Shown here: positions 8,065 to 16,536 of the stretch, piece after piece | Layout: every line of letters begins with the position of its first letter | How positions within the stretch are numbered: the first letter of the stretch is position 1 | Assembly: GCA_016936335.1 (NCBI GenBank) | Contig: JAFGXZ010000193.1 | Coordinates: forward strand, 1 to 21,053 | Direction: 5' to 3' | Length of the DNA stretch: 21,053 nt | Source of the DNA: Fidelibacterota bacterium | Lineage (GTDB): Bacteria > Fidelibacterota > UBA2242 | Position numbers and translations under genes: made by a program | The notes under the pieces: model-generated | The model's database searches: none | The model's input: the letters and a program-made list of their open reading frames with translations, nothing else | Told to the model about the DNA's origin: nothing

Positions 8065-9291
8065 ATGAACGCTGAAAAGAAACCATCCGGACGACTGAAA
8101 TTTAAGGTTCTGGCAACCGATTCGGATTCCCTGGCCCGGGCCTGTCGTTTTGAAACTGATCATGGGATTGTGGAAACACCTATTTTCATGCCGGTTGGAA
8201 CTCACGGTGTTGTCAAAACCCTTACACCGGCGGAACTTGATGATTGCGATGCTCAGATTATTCTCGGCAATACATACCATCTGTATTTACGTCCGGGACT
8301 TGAAGTCATTGAAGCAGCGGGCGGATTGCATCGATTCAACAGCTGGGAAAAACCGATTCTGACCGACAGCGGCGGATTCCAGGTCTTCAGCCTTTCTCAT
8401 TTGGGAAAGATTACTGATGACGATATAACTTTTCGTTCTCACATAGATGGTTCTCAGCATATGTTGTCACCGGAAATATCCATGGAAATCCAGAATTCCC
8501 TGGGTTCGGATATTATCATGGCTTTTGATGAATGTACACCTTTTCCCTGCAGTTTCGAAGCTGCCCGACAATCGTTGCTGCGAACAAACGGCTGGGAACA
8601 ACGTTCGAAAAATCACTTCGATAAATTGAAATCGCGTTACGGTCACCGACAATTCCTGTTTGGGATTGTGCAGGGCAGCGTTTATGAAGATTTACGGGCA
8701 CAAAGCGTTGAATCATTGGCTAACCTGGATTTTGACGGGTACGCCATTGGTGGTCTGGCAGTGGGTGAGCCGAAAGAAAAAATGTTTGATATGATTTCTT
8801 ACATCAGTCCCATGCTGCCGCCGGATCGACCGCATTACCTGATGGGCGTGGGCAAACCGGAGGATATTATTCAGGCGATTGAGCGCGGGATCGATATGTT
8901 TGACTGTGTCCTGCCAACCCGTAATGCCCGGAATGGAACGCTTTATACCTGGCGGGGGCGAATCATATTGAAACAATCTCAGTATCGAACAGATTTTACA
9001 CCACCGGATGAAAATTGCGATTGCTACACGTGTCGGAATTTTTCCCGGGCATATCTGAGACATCTGTATATGAATGGTGAAATGACGGGCCTGCGTCTGA
9101 ATACGCTTCATAATATTCATTTTTTTCTGGAATTGACAGCAAAAGCGCGGCGAGCAATACTGGATGGAAATTTTACTGAATGGAAAAATGAGTTCTTTAA
9201 ATTTTATCCTATTGAAGATGATCACTGGGAAGTAAATACGGTTCGCCGCGAGGAACGCCGCAAGAAACATCTCGAGGAAAATGAGTACTGA
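8065..9291 (+). CDS. tgt: tRNA-guanine transglycosylase
   Basis: Exchanges guanine 34 in the anticodon of GUN tRNAs for preQ1 during queuosine synthesis. The 408-residue sequence has Asp101 in TDSGGFQ (general acid/base), Asp280 in MFDCVLPTRNARNG (nucleophile), and the zinc site Cys318-x-Cys320-x2-Cys323 with His349. GGLAVGEP supplies the base-recognition loop. These positions agree closely with the well-studied Zymomonas enzyme. The C terminus adds about twenty charged residues (RREERRKK...) beyond the usual end. No other queuosine gene is in the window. In many bacteria tgt is followed directly by yajC and secDF; here nadA and nadB come first. There is no clear ribosome-binding site, only AAGAG near 8050. 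Confidence 0.98.
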   Translation: MNAEKKPSGRLKFKVLATDSDSLARACRFETDHGIVETPIFMPVGTHGVVKTLTPAELDDCDAQIILGNTYHLYLRPGLEVIEAAGGLHRFNSWEKPILTDSGGFQVFSLSHLGKITDDDITFRSHIDGSQHMLSPEISMEIQNSLGSDIIMAFDECTPFPCSFEAARQSLLRTNGWEQRSKNHFDKLKSRYGHRQFLFGIVQGSVYEDLRAQSVESLANLDFDGYAIGGLAVGEPKEKMFDMISYISPMLPPDRPHYLMGVGKPEDIIQAIERGIDMFDCVLPTRNARNGTLYTWRGRIILKQSQYRTDFTPPDENCDCYTCRNFSRAYLRHLYMNGEMTGLRLNTLHNIHFFLELTAKARRAILDGNFTEWKNEFFKFYPIEDDHWEVNTVRREERRKKHLEENEY

Positions 9292-9300
9292 CCGGAGTCT

Positions 9301-10398
9301 GTGAAAACGATGAATTTAAATCCCGCCAAAATACCGGATTCATTTTTAAACATGTCAGTGGATGATCTCAACGAGCGTATTATCGAGATCAAAGTAAAAC
9401 TTGGCAAGCGTTTACAGATTCTTGGACATCATTACATGAGCGACGAGGTGATTGCTCATGCCGATGAACGGGGCGATTCTTTCGCTTTGGCAAAAATTGC
9501 TGCCCAGACAGATGCAGAATTTATTGTCTTTTGCGGTGTGCACTTCATGGCTGAGACGGCTGACATTGTTACAGCATTAAATCAGAAAGTGTTTATTCCT
9601 GATCCCGGGGCCGGTTGTTTCCTGGCGGATTGCGCCCGCATCCGGGACGTGGAAAATGTCTGGCGGGAGATAGAAACGGTCAGTTCTCATAAAATTATAC
9701 CGATAACGTATGTGAATTCCGGCGCCGATATGAAGGCTTTTTGCGGAGACAATGGCGGTCTGGTTTGCACGTCTTCCAATGCGGCGGTGGCCTTAAAATG
9801 GGCTTTTGAGCGCGGAGATAAAGTCATTTTTTTCCCTGATCAGCACCTGGGGCGAAACACTGCATTCGCGCTGGGAATTGCGCTGGAGGAGATTATTCTC
9901 TGGAATCCCGATGAAGCTTTAGGCGGAAATTCGTTGGACTCTATAAAGCAAGCCAAAGTCATTCTCTGGGACGGTTTCTGTATTGTGCATCAGGAATTTG
10001 ATGTGGGTTATATTGAAAAACTCCGGCAGGTCGATCCGCAGATCAATATCATTGTCCACCCGGAATGTGATTTTAGCGTGGCCCAGGCGGCTGATTTTAT
10101 GGGCAGCACCGCCTATATTATTCGCATGATTTCAGCTGCACAGCCCGGATCGCACTGGGCGGTTGCGACGGAAAAAAACCTGGTGAATCGCCTGAAAAGT
10201 AGTTATCCTGATAAACGGATCGAGATACTACAGTCCTTTGAACCCTATTGTAAATCCATGGCACAGATAACACTGACTAAATTGGCGTATCAATTGGATC
10301 AGATTGATAGGGGCAATTTGATTAATCAAGTTATTGTCGATGATCAATATGTTATAAGTGCCAGAATTGCATTGAACCGGATGCTGGAGTTAACATAA
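9301..10398 (+). CDS. nadA: Quinolinate synthase NadA
   Basis: A [4Fe-4S] enzyme that condenses iminoaspartate with dihydroxyacetone phosphate to quinolinate, the second step of NAD synthesis from aspartate. Numbered from the GTG at 9301 (365 residues), the probable cluster ligands are Cys106 (GAGCFLADC), Cys227 (WDGFCIVHQEF) and Cys317 (PYCKSM). This spacing matches the longer Bacillus-type NadA (368 residues, Cys110/230/320) better than the E. coli form. Other family marks are GHHYMSDEV, CGVHFMAETA and PDQHLGRNT. The start is uncertain. GGAG (9294-9297) is only three bases from the GTG but twelve from an in-frame ATG at 9310. The ATG at 9310 may be the real start, giving 362 residues. The stop shares one base with the nadB start (TAATG), so the two are translationally coupled. 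Confidence 0.97.
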   Translation: MKTMNLNPAKIPDSFLNMSVDDLNERIIEIKVKLGKRLQILGHHYMSDEVIAHADERGDSFALAKIAAQTDAEFIVFCGVHFMAETADIVTALNQKVFIPDPGAGCFLADCARIRDVENVWREIETVSSHKIIPITYVNSGADMKAFCGDNGGLVCTSSNAAVALKWAFERGDKVIFFPDQHLGRNTAFALGIALEEIILWNPDEALGGNSLDSIKQAKVILWDGFCIVHQEFDVGYIEKLRQVDPQINIIVHPECDFSVAQAADFMGSTAYIIRMISAAQPGSHWAVATEKNLVNRLKSSYPDKRIEILQSFEPYCKSMAQITLTKLAYQLDQIDRGNLINQVIVDDQYVISARIALNRMLELT

Positions 10399-11966
10399 TG
10401 AAATCGAGTGACAGTTATGTGGAAACAGATGTATTGGTGATTGGTTCCGGTCTGGCCGGCTGCTCGGCGGCTTATTCAGCGGCCCGGGAAGGCTTGAATG
10501 TGGTGATGATCACAGCAGAACCTGAGTTGTCGGAAGCATCTTCCTACTATGCCCAGGGCGGGATTATTTATCGGGCAAAAGAGGATACCGAAGCAGCACT
10601 ACTGGATGATTTTCAACGAACCGGTGTTGGTATCGTGAATGAAAATGCCGTGCGGGTCATTTATAAAAATGGTCCGGAGTTTATTGATAGGATTTTGTGC
10701 GATGAATTGGAAATCCCTTTTGGTCGGGATACCGATGGAAATCTTGATTTGATTAAAGAGGGTTCCCATTCGCTTCCGCGGATAGCCTATGTAAAAGACC
10801 ATACCGGGCAATCCATTCAGGACCGGTTTTATCAAAAGATCAAAACGATTGGAAATATCCGAATTCTTCGGAAAGCAACTTGTGTCGATCTGATTACTCT
10901 TGCACATCACTCATTGAATCCGCAGCATGTTTATGAACCCAGCACATGTGTGGGCGCTTATATTTTATTTCAGGATGAAAAGGAGGTCAGGCCGATTTTG
11001 GCTAAGGTGACCATACTGGCGAGTGGCGGACTTGGGAACCTGTATTTGCATACATCCAACCCGCCCCATGTTCGGGGTGACGGCTATGCCATGGCGTATC
11101 GGGCTGGTGCCCGGATTATGAATATGGAATATGTACAATTTCATCCGACAACCCTTTTTACGACAAATGAAGAACGGTTTTTAATATCGGAAGCCCTGCG
11201 GGGCGAGGGTGCGGTGCTGCGTAATAAATATGGTGAAGCATTCATGCAACGGTATCATGAACTGAGTAACCTGGCCCCCCGGGATATCGTTGCCCGTTCC
11301 ATTATGGCGGAAATGAGTGAAACCGGTACCAAATATGTCATGCTGGATATTACACACAGGGATAGTGATTGGGTGCGGAAACGGTTTCCGAAAATTTATC
11401 AGAAATGTCTTGAGCAAAAGGTCGATATTGCGACGGAGGGAATTCCGGTTGTACCGGCGGCACACTATGAATGTGGCGGTATTGCAACGGACATGCAGGC
11501 CAATACGACAATCCGGTGTCTAAAAGCAGTCGGCGAAGTAGCCTGTACCGGATTGCATGGCGCGAATCGGCTGGCCAGCAGTTCCTTGCTGGAATGTCTG
11601 GTGTTTGGTGTAATTGCCGGCCGGAATGCGGCAGTTCAGATTCACGAACAGAAAATGATTGTCCCGGCCGTAGCCGACTGGAAAAAGGAGACAGAATTGA
11701 TTGATCCGGACCTGCTGCGTCAGGACCGGTCGACAATCCGACAGACCATGTGGAATTATGTCGGGATTGTCCGCAACAAAAAGAAACTGGAACGTGCGTT
11801 TGGTATCTTATGGCAGCTGAATGAAGACATTCAGCACTTTTACCGTCATGGAGCTATCAGTGATACATTGATTGGTTTGCGCAATGCCGCCACCACGTCA
11901 TTGCTAGTTCTGCATGCGGCCCGCCTTCATAAGGGAAGCCGGGGTTGCCATTACCGCACGGATTGA
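10398..11966 (+). CDS. nadB: L-aspartate oxidase NadB
   Basis: An FAD enzyme that oxidises L-aspartate to iminoaspartate, which NadA uses next. The 522 residues begin with the dinucleotide-binding VIGSGLAG (Rossmann glycines 16, 18, 21). Substrate-binding and catalytic positions known from E. coli NadB are all present: His249 (FHPTTL), Arg295 (APRDIVARS), His356 (HYECGG) and Arg391 (GANRLASSS). The C-terminal helical domain is complete, including TMWNYVGIVR. The protein ends at SRGCHYRTD, a few residues earlier than the usual SRGxHYxxDYP, so the tail is slightly short. It overlaps nadA by one base. The third enzyme of the pathway, NadC, is not in the window and must be encoded elsewhere or be replaced. 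A succinate dehydrogenase or fumarate reductase flavoprotein is ruled out by the NadB-specific motifs and by the neighbour. Confidence 0.97.
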   Translation: MKSSDSYVETDVLVIGSGLAGCSAAYSAAREGLNVVMITAEPELSEASSYYAQGGIIYRAKEDTEAALLDDFQRTGVGIVNENAVRVIYKNGPEFIDRILCDELEIPFGRDTDGNLDLIKEGSHSLPRIAYVKDHTGQSIQDRFYQKIKTIGNIRILRKATCVDLITLAHHSLNPQHVYEPSTCVGAYILFQDEKEVRPILAKVTILASGGLGNLYLHTSNPPHVRGDGYAMAYRAGARIMNMEYVQFHPTTLFTTNEERFLISEALRGEGAVLRNKYGEAFMQRYHELSNLAPRDIVARSIMAEMSETGTKYVMLDITHRDSDWVRKRFPKIYQKCLEQKVDIATEGIPVVPAAHYECGGIATDMQANTTIRCLKAVGEVACTGLHGANRLASSSLLECLVFGVIAGRNAAVQIHEQKMIVPAVADWKKETELIDPDLLRQDRSTIRQTMWNYVGIVRNKKKLERAFGILWQLNEDIQHFYRHGAISDTLIGLRNAATTSLLVLHAARLHKGSRGCHYRTD

Positions 11967-12000
11967 TTAAACTAAACGTTAATTTGAAATTGGAGGTTTT

Positions 12001-12333
12001 GTGAATACGTTACTTTATGCTGGAACAATGGGTGGCGGCGCTACCCAACAGGGTAATCCGATAATGTCATTGTTGCCCTTTTTGGTGATCATCCTGGTGA
12101 TGTATCTGCTGATGATTCGTCCCCAAGCGAAGAAACAGAAAGAAAAACAGCAAATGCTGAAGGATTTGAAGCCCGGTGATGAGATATTAACGATCGGTGG
12201 AATGTACGGAAAAATCGAAGGTGTGCGTGAAAAAGAGGGTATCCTGGTTGTTAAAATTGCAAAAGATATCAAAATCCATATTACCCGCTCAGCCGTTGCC
12301 GAAAAGTTGGTCGACAAATCTGTTGTAAAATAG
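12001..12333 (+). CDS. yajC: Sec translocon accessory protein YajC
   Basis: A small inner-membrane subunit that associates with SecD-SecF and the SecYEG channel. The 110 residues have one transmembrane helix (about 20-38, LLPFLVIILVMYLLMI), followed by the typical RPQAKKQKEKQ basic stretch. A compact cytoplasmic domain follows, with the family motif LKPGDEILTIGGMYGKI. The start is GTG at 12001, supported by a strong GGAGG at 11992-11996. The spacing of four bases is short but acceptable. A downstream ATG (12028) would still precede the helix but lacks a ribosome-binding site. SecD and SecF, its usual neighbours, are absent; def follows after one base. Confidence 0.96.
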   Translation: MNTLLYAGTMGGGATQQGNPIMSLLPFLVIILVMYLLMIRPQAKKQKEKQQMLKDLKPGDEILTIGGMYGKIEGVREKEGILVVKIAKDIKIHITRSAVAEKLVDKSVVK

Positions 12334-12334
12334 G

Positions 12335-12868
12335 ATGGAATTGTTGGAAATATATCTTTATGGCAGTCCTTTACTGAAGCGTAAAACAAAACGTGTTGGG
12401 AAGTTACCTGACCATTTTCCGGAGTTTCTCGAACGAATGTATGCCACCATGTATGACGACGACGGCATAGGACTGTCTGCCAACCAGGTAGGTGTTGACC
12501 GACATTTTTTTATTGCCGATTTTTCTCTGCATGATAAAACAATGTTCCGGGAGATTTTTATTAACCCCGAGATATTGAAGAGTTCAGGAGTTGATACATC
12601 GGAAGAGGGCTGTCTCAGTATTCCGGAAATTCATGAAAAGGTAACCCGTGCGTATAAGATCAAATTGCGTTATGAAAATTTTAAGCGGGATGTTGTTGAA
12701 AGAGAATTTGAAGGATTTCCGGCCAGAGTAATTCAGCATGAAATTGATCATTTGAATGGTATACTTTTTGTCGATCGCATCAGTCCGCTGAAACGCAGCT
12801 TTATCGATTCAAAACTCAAGAAAATTGCCGAAAAGGGAAGCACCCAAACTGAACCTGTTACAATCTGA
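12335..12868 (+). CDS. def: Peptide deformylase
   Basis: Removes the formyl group from the first methionine of nascent proteins. The 177-residue metalloenzyme has the three family motifs: GIGLSANQ (usually GxGLAAxQ, so Ser replaces Ala), EGCLSIP with metal ligand Cys93, and QHEIDH with His135, catalytic Glu136 and His139. The length is typical. The ATG lies one base after the yajC stop without its own clear ribosome-binding site, which suggests coupled translation. The following gene fmt adds the formyl group that Def removes. The def-fmt pair is one of the most conserved in bacteria. Confidence 0.97.
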   Translation: MELLEIYLYGSPLLKRKTKRVGKLPDHFPEFLERMYATMYDDDGIGLSANQVGVDRHFFIADFSLHDKTMFREIFINPEILKSSGVDTSEEGCLSIPEIHEKVTRAYKIKLRYENFKRDVVEREFEGFPARVIQHEIDHLNGILFVDRISPLKRSFIDSKLKKIAEKGSTQTEPVTI

Positions 12869-12874
12869 TTCTTT

Positions 12875-13804
12875 ATGAAAATCATCTATATGGGGACTCC
12901 GGAATTTGCCGTTCCGGGATTAAGGGCGATTGCAGAATCCGGGCATGAGGTGACGCTGGTGGTTACCGGACCGGATAAACCTGCCGGCCGTAATCGAAAC
13001 CTGCATGAAACACCGGTGAAGCAATTAGCATTGGAGTTGAATCTGCCAATTCTGCAACCGGCTTCTCTGAAAGATCCGCATTTTATTGATGATATCAGAC
13101 GATTAAATGCCGATATCATGGTTGTTGTAGCATTCCGGATTTTGCCGGATGAACTCATCAATGCTGCCCGGCTCGGTGCGATAAATCTGCATGCTTCGCT
13201 GTTGCCGAAATACAGGGGTGCAGCGCCGATCAACTGGGCCTTGATTAACGGTGATAAACAGACAGGCATTACTATTTTTCAAATCAGGCCGAAGGTGGAT
13301 ACCGGAGATATTATTTTTCAACAAGCGGTTGAGATTGCAGAACAAGATACCTATGGTGGACTCTATACCCGATTGTCCAATCTGGGTGCGCCGGCTTTGG
13401 TTTCTGTCCTCAATAAATTGGAATGTGGAAAAGTTGAAGCCATTCCGCAGGATCCATCACAAGTTAGTCTGGCGCCGAAGATTTTTCCCCAGATGGGTGA
13501 AATTGATTGGTCAAAAAGTGCAATGTCGTTGAAGAATCTGATTCACGGGTTATCGCCGATTCCTGGTGCTTATTCCGTTTTCGGGAAAAAACGAATTAAA
13601 TTTCTTAGGGCTTGTTATTCACTTGATGATTCAAGTGAAATGCCCGCAACGATTGTTATCCGGGATAAGAATCACATGGGTATCCAGACAGGTTCGGGAA
13701 TACTTTATCCACAGGAGTTACAATCGGAAGCTAAGAAAGCGCTGCCGGTTGCAGAGTTTTTACGAGGTTTTCCGGCCAAAATCGGGGATCGGTTCCAGTT
13801 GTGA
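12875..13804 (+). CDS. fmt: Methionyl-tRNA formyltransferase
   Basis: Transfers a formyl group from 10-formyl-tetrahydrofolate to initiator Met-tRNA. The 309 residues begin with the diagnostic YMGTPEFAVPGL. The formyltransferase active site is Asn104, His106 (NLHASLLPKYRGAAP) and Asp142 (VDTGDI), matching Asn106/His108/Asp144 of E. coli. The C-terminal OB-like tRNA-binding domain (about 205-309) is present, ending KIGDRFQL. No ribosome-binding site is visible before the ATG, and the gap from def is only six bases. The last four bases overlap the rsmB start (GTGA). No anomalies are seen. Confidence 0.97.
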   Translation: MKIIYMGTPEFAVPGLRAIAESGHEVTLVVTGPDKPAGRNRNLHETPVKQLALELNLPILQPASLKDPHFIDDIRRLNADIMVVVAFRILPDELINAARLGAINLHASLLPKYRGAAPINWALINGDKQTGITIFQIRPKVDTGDIIFQQAVEIAEQDTYGGLYTRLSNLGAPALVSVLNKLECGKVEAIPQDPSQVSLAPKIFPQMGEIDWSKSAMSLKNLIHGLSPIPGAYSVFGKKRIKFLRACYSLDDSSEMPATIVIRDKNHMGIQTGSGILYPQELQSEAKKALPVAEFLRGFPAKIGDRFQL

Positions 13805-15120
13805 ATATCCGCACTGCCGCTGTCCGTATCCTGAATTCCTATCATCATCAGTATTTTAACTATGAAAATAGAATTACCGCTATGGCGGATCGTCTGCAAT
13901 TGTCAGAAAAAGACCGCGATTTTCTGTACTTGCTTGTGAAAGGGGTTATCCTGCATCGCTTGTACCTGGACCATGTGATCGAAATTGCATCTCAACGATC
14001 GGTAAGTAAATTTGAAAATACAGTATTGAATTTGCTACGGGTTGGCGTTTTTCAGTATTTGATACTGGAAACACCACCCCATGCATTTACGAATGAAACT
14101 GTTGAGGCTGCAAAACAATTGAAAAAACCCCGGGCTGCCGGATTAATCAATGGGATTCTGCGACATTTGCCATCGAAAGACGATCTGGAAACACGGTTTT
14201 CCAAACTTCCGGACAATGCGTCGCTGGCGATTCGGTATTCCCATCCGCAATGGATGATTAATCGCTGGATTGAAAATTTCGGAATCGAAAACACGCAAAT
14301 AATTGCTGATTTTAATAACAGTTATCAGAAAATCTATTTTCGACATAATCCGGTAAAAATATCCTGGGAGAATCTGTTTCAATTACTAAAGGATTCCGGG
14401 TATGCTATAACGGTGGCTACAGACTCACCGATCATATTTTTTTCGACGGATACACCGGGTGAATTGATCCGCAGCGAATTGTTTACTAATGGTTTCATGT
14501 CTGTTCAGGACATCAGCCAGTCGCTGGCGGTTCGCCTGTTGAATCCGCAACCCGGTGAAACGATTATTGATGCCTGTGCAGCACCCGGTGGAAAAACCGG
14601 CATGATCGCACAGTTGGCAGGTCGGGAGTCGATTGTCCATGCGTATGACATTTCCGCCGATAAAGTGATACTGTTGAAAAATGAAGCCTTTCGTTTAGGG
14701 CTTGATTTTGTAAATTACGGCGTTGCCGATGCCCGATCAGGGACATTCCCGCTGGCCGATAAAGTTCTTCTTGATGTACCCTGTTCGGGAACCGGTGTTA
14801 TGGCACGGCGGGCGGATTTACGCTGGAACAGGACACCGCAGGACCTTCAAACACTGCGTATCATGCAGAGAGAAATATTGACAAATATGATTAGCGTTGT
14901 AAAGCCTGGAGGTGTGTTGGTCTACAGTACTTGTTCTATCGAACCGGAAGAAAATTGGCAAAATATCGAATGGTTTTTAAAAGAAAACCAAGATTTTACA
15001 ATTGAGAATGCCGATAATTTTGTTGAAGCAAAATGGTGTGATAAAAATGGAGCCGTGCAGGTTCTGCCGCATTTTCACAATGAGACCGGCGGATTTGCGG
15101 TCCGGCTACAGAAGCGTTAA
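13801..15120 (+). CDS. rsmB: 16S rRNA (cytosine-967-C5)-methyltransferase RsmB
   Basis: Methylates C967 of 16S rRNA using S-adenosylmethionine. Residues 1-140 form the NusB-like RNA-binding domain (starting NIRTAAVRILN). The catalytic Rossmann domain follows, with the SAM-binding loop DACAAPGGKT (residues 257-266). The two cysteines of the m5C mechanism are Cys328 (DVPCSGTG) and Cys378 (YSTCSIEPEEN), close to E. coli Cys325 and Cys375. The length is 439 residues against 429 in E. coli. The start is GTG at 13801, overlapping the fmt stop by four bases. The NusB-like domain begins immediately after it, so this start is well supported. Confidence 0.96.
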   Translation: MNIRTAAVRILNSYHHQYFNYENRITAMADRLQLSEKDRDFLYLLVKGVILHRLYLDHVIEIASQRSVSKFENTVLNLLRVGVFQYLILETPPHAFTNETVEAAKQLKKPRAAGLINGILRHLPSKDDLETRFSKLPDNASLAIRYSHPQWMINRWIENFGIENTQIIADFNNSYQKIYFRHNPVKISWENLFQLLKDSGYAITVATDSPIIFFSTDTPGELIRSELFTNGFMSVQDISQSLAVRLLNPQPGETIIDACAAPGGKTGMIAQLAGRESIVHAYDISADKVILLKNEAFRLGLDFVNYGVADARSGTFPLADKVLLDVPCSGTGVMARRADLRWNRTPQDLQTLRIMQREILTNMISVVKPGGVLVYSTCSIEPEENWQNIEWFLKENQDFTIENADNFVEAKWCDKNGAVQVLPHFHNETGGFAVRLQKR

Positions 15121-15137
15121 TAGGTAGGAAATGTAAG

Positions 15138-15884
15138 ATGACAATCGCTGTGCGCAACTGGATTCGATTTCTGATTGTTTTCGTGATTTTTACGATTATT
15201 TTTGTCCTGGTAATAGATAAGATTGTATTGCCAATTTACGTGGGAAACAGCAAGGAAATCACCCTGGTAGATGTACGCGGCCGTTCACTGGATGAAGCGG
15301 CGATAATTCTGGATATGGTTGGAATGCATTATGAGGTCATTGATTCCACTGAAAATAATAATCTGCCGCCTCAGACAGTAGTTGATCAACAGCCGCCCGC
15401 CGGAACGATGGTGAAAGCAGGTCGAATGATACGTCTGGTAATTACCAGCGGTGAACGCTTTTTCCCGATGCCGAATCTTGTTGGAAAAGTGATGAAAGCG
15501 GCAAGTCTGGAACTACAACGCTACCATCTCAGAACCGACTCCATCAGCTATGAATTTTCATCGGATAAACCACGGGATGTTATCACGGCTCAATCGATTC
15601 GCCCCCGCCAGATGATTTCTGCCAGTGACAGCGTATCACTGGTAGTCAGCAAGGGCCCACCGCCCCGGCAGTTGGAAGTGCCGGATCTCTTCGGCATGAA
15701 TCTTGACGAGGCCAAAGCGGCAATCAGAAAATCCGGCTTTCGGGTCGGAGTTGTCCGGTACATTACCAACGACGACCTGGTTGCCTATACGGTTATCGGC
15801 CAAAAACCGGAAACCGGCCACTTTTATGATAACGCTGTCCTGATTAATCTGGAAGTCACGATTACCAGCCATTCCGGAGACTAA
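15138..15884 (+). CDS. Membrane-anchored protein with three PASTA domains and no kinase domain
   Basis: The 248 residues consist of a short basic N terminus, one transmembrane helix (about 10-33) and three extracytoplasmic PASTA repeats at roughly 41-105, 106-173 and 178-243. Repeat hallmarks are visible: VDVRGRSLDEAAIIL and VVDQQPPAGTMVKAG in the first, MPNLVGKVMKAASLEL in the second, VPDLFGMNLDEAKAAI and VIGQKPETG in the third. PASTA domains bind peptidoglycan fragments in bacterial Ser/Thr kinases and some penicillin-binding proteins. Nothing precedes the helix except nine residues, so there is no kinase or transpeptidase part. TAGGAA (15125-15130), seven bases before the ATG, is a good ribosome-binding site. 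The position between rsmB and rpe is where PknB-like kinases sit in many genomes. A role in sensing or binding cell wall is inference; a direct signalling output is not visible. Confidence 0.92.
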   Translation: MTIAVRNWIRFLIVFVIFTIIFVLVIDKIVLPIYVGNSKEITLVDVRGRSLDEAAIILDMVGMHYEVIDSTENNNLPPQTVVDQQPPAGTMVKAGRMIRLVITSGERFFPMPNLVGKVMKAASLELQRYHLRTDSISYEFSSDKPRDVITAQSIRPRQMISASDSVSLVVSKGPPPRQLEVPDLFGMNLDEAKAAIRKSGFRVGVVRYITNDDLVAYTVIGQKPETGHFYDNAVLINLEVTITSHSGD

Positions 15885-15885
15885 T

Positions 15886-16536
15886 ATGGAAATTGTACCA
15901 TCACTGTTATCCGCCGATTTTACACGATTACGTGAAGAGATCGATGCGGTTGAAAAAGCAGGCGCCACGCGGTTGCATCTGGATGTTATGGATGGTCATT
16001 TCGTTCCGAATATCACCATTGGGCCGTTTATTGTTGAAGCGATACGGAGACATACCGGATTGCACCTGGAATCTCACCTGATGATCACCAATCCTGAACA
16101 ATTTATCGAACCCTTTATCAAAGCCGGAAGCGATACCGTAGTGATCCATATTGAATCCAGCCAGGATGTGGTGCGGGATTTTAACACTATTCGGCAACTG
16201 GGTGCCAAAGCCGGCCTGGTCATAAATCCGCCGACACCTTTTGCCGATATTGAGCCCTATCTGGAATTCATTGACCATTTGCTGGTTATGACCGTGAATC
16301 CGGGATTCGGCGGCCAGAAAATGATTAAAGAGGCTCTGGATAAAGTAGTTCTGGCGAAACCCTATTCGAAAAAATATGGCTTTCCTATCGAGATCGACGG
16401 TGGTGTCAATATCGATACGGTTACCAATGCTAAAAATGCCGGCACGGATCTGATTGTGGCCGGTTCGGCTGTTTTTTCTAATGGAAAACCCTTCGATAAT
16501 TTCAAAACATTAACGGAGAAATTGCACCGTGAATGA
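15886..16536 (+). CDS. rpe: Ribulose-phosphate 3-epimerase
   Basis: Interconverts ribulose 5-phosphate and xylulose 5-phosphate in the pentose phosphate pathway. This is a complete TIM barrel of 216 residues. The metal ligands are all present: His31 and Asp33 (HLDVMDGHFVPN), His64 (ESHLMI) and Asp171 (EIDGGVN). The phosphate-binding and lid motifs MTVNPGFGGQ and AGSAVF are also intact. The ATG is one base after the PASTA gene stop, and GGAG (15876-15879) sits six bases upstream of it. The last eight bases overlap the next gene. Function is as certain as sequence alone allows. Confidence 0.97.
   Translation: MEIVPSLLSADFTRLREEIDAVEKAGATRLHLDVMDGHFVPNITIGPFIVEAIRRHTGLHLESHLMITNPEQFIEPFIKAGSDTVVIHIESSQDVVRDFNTIRQLGAKAGLVINPPTPFADIEPYLEFIDHLLVMTVNPGFGGQKMIKEALDKVVLAKPYSKKYGFPIEIDGGVNIDTVTNAKNAGTDLIVAGSAVFSNGKPFDNFKTLTEKLHRE

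Noticed and set aside
8713..9270. 185-codon open frame on the minus strand
   Set aside because: It is fully antisense to the catalytic half of tgt. The tgt active-site and zinc residues are intact, so this is a shadow frame.
9301..9309. GTG at 9301 as the certain nadA start
   Set aside because: It is kept as the annotated start but not as certain. The ribosome-binding site is too close to it, and the ATG at 9310 is an equally good candidate.
12015..12389. 124-codon open frame on the minus strand over yajC
   Set aside because: It is antisense to yajC and the start of def. It has no ribosome-binding site or domain, and yajC is unmistakable.
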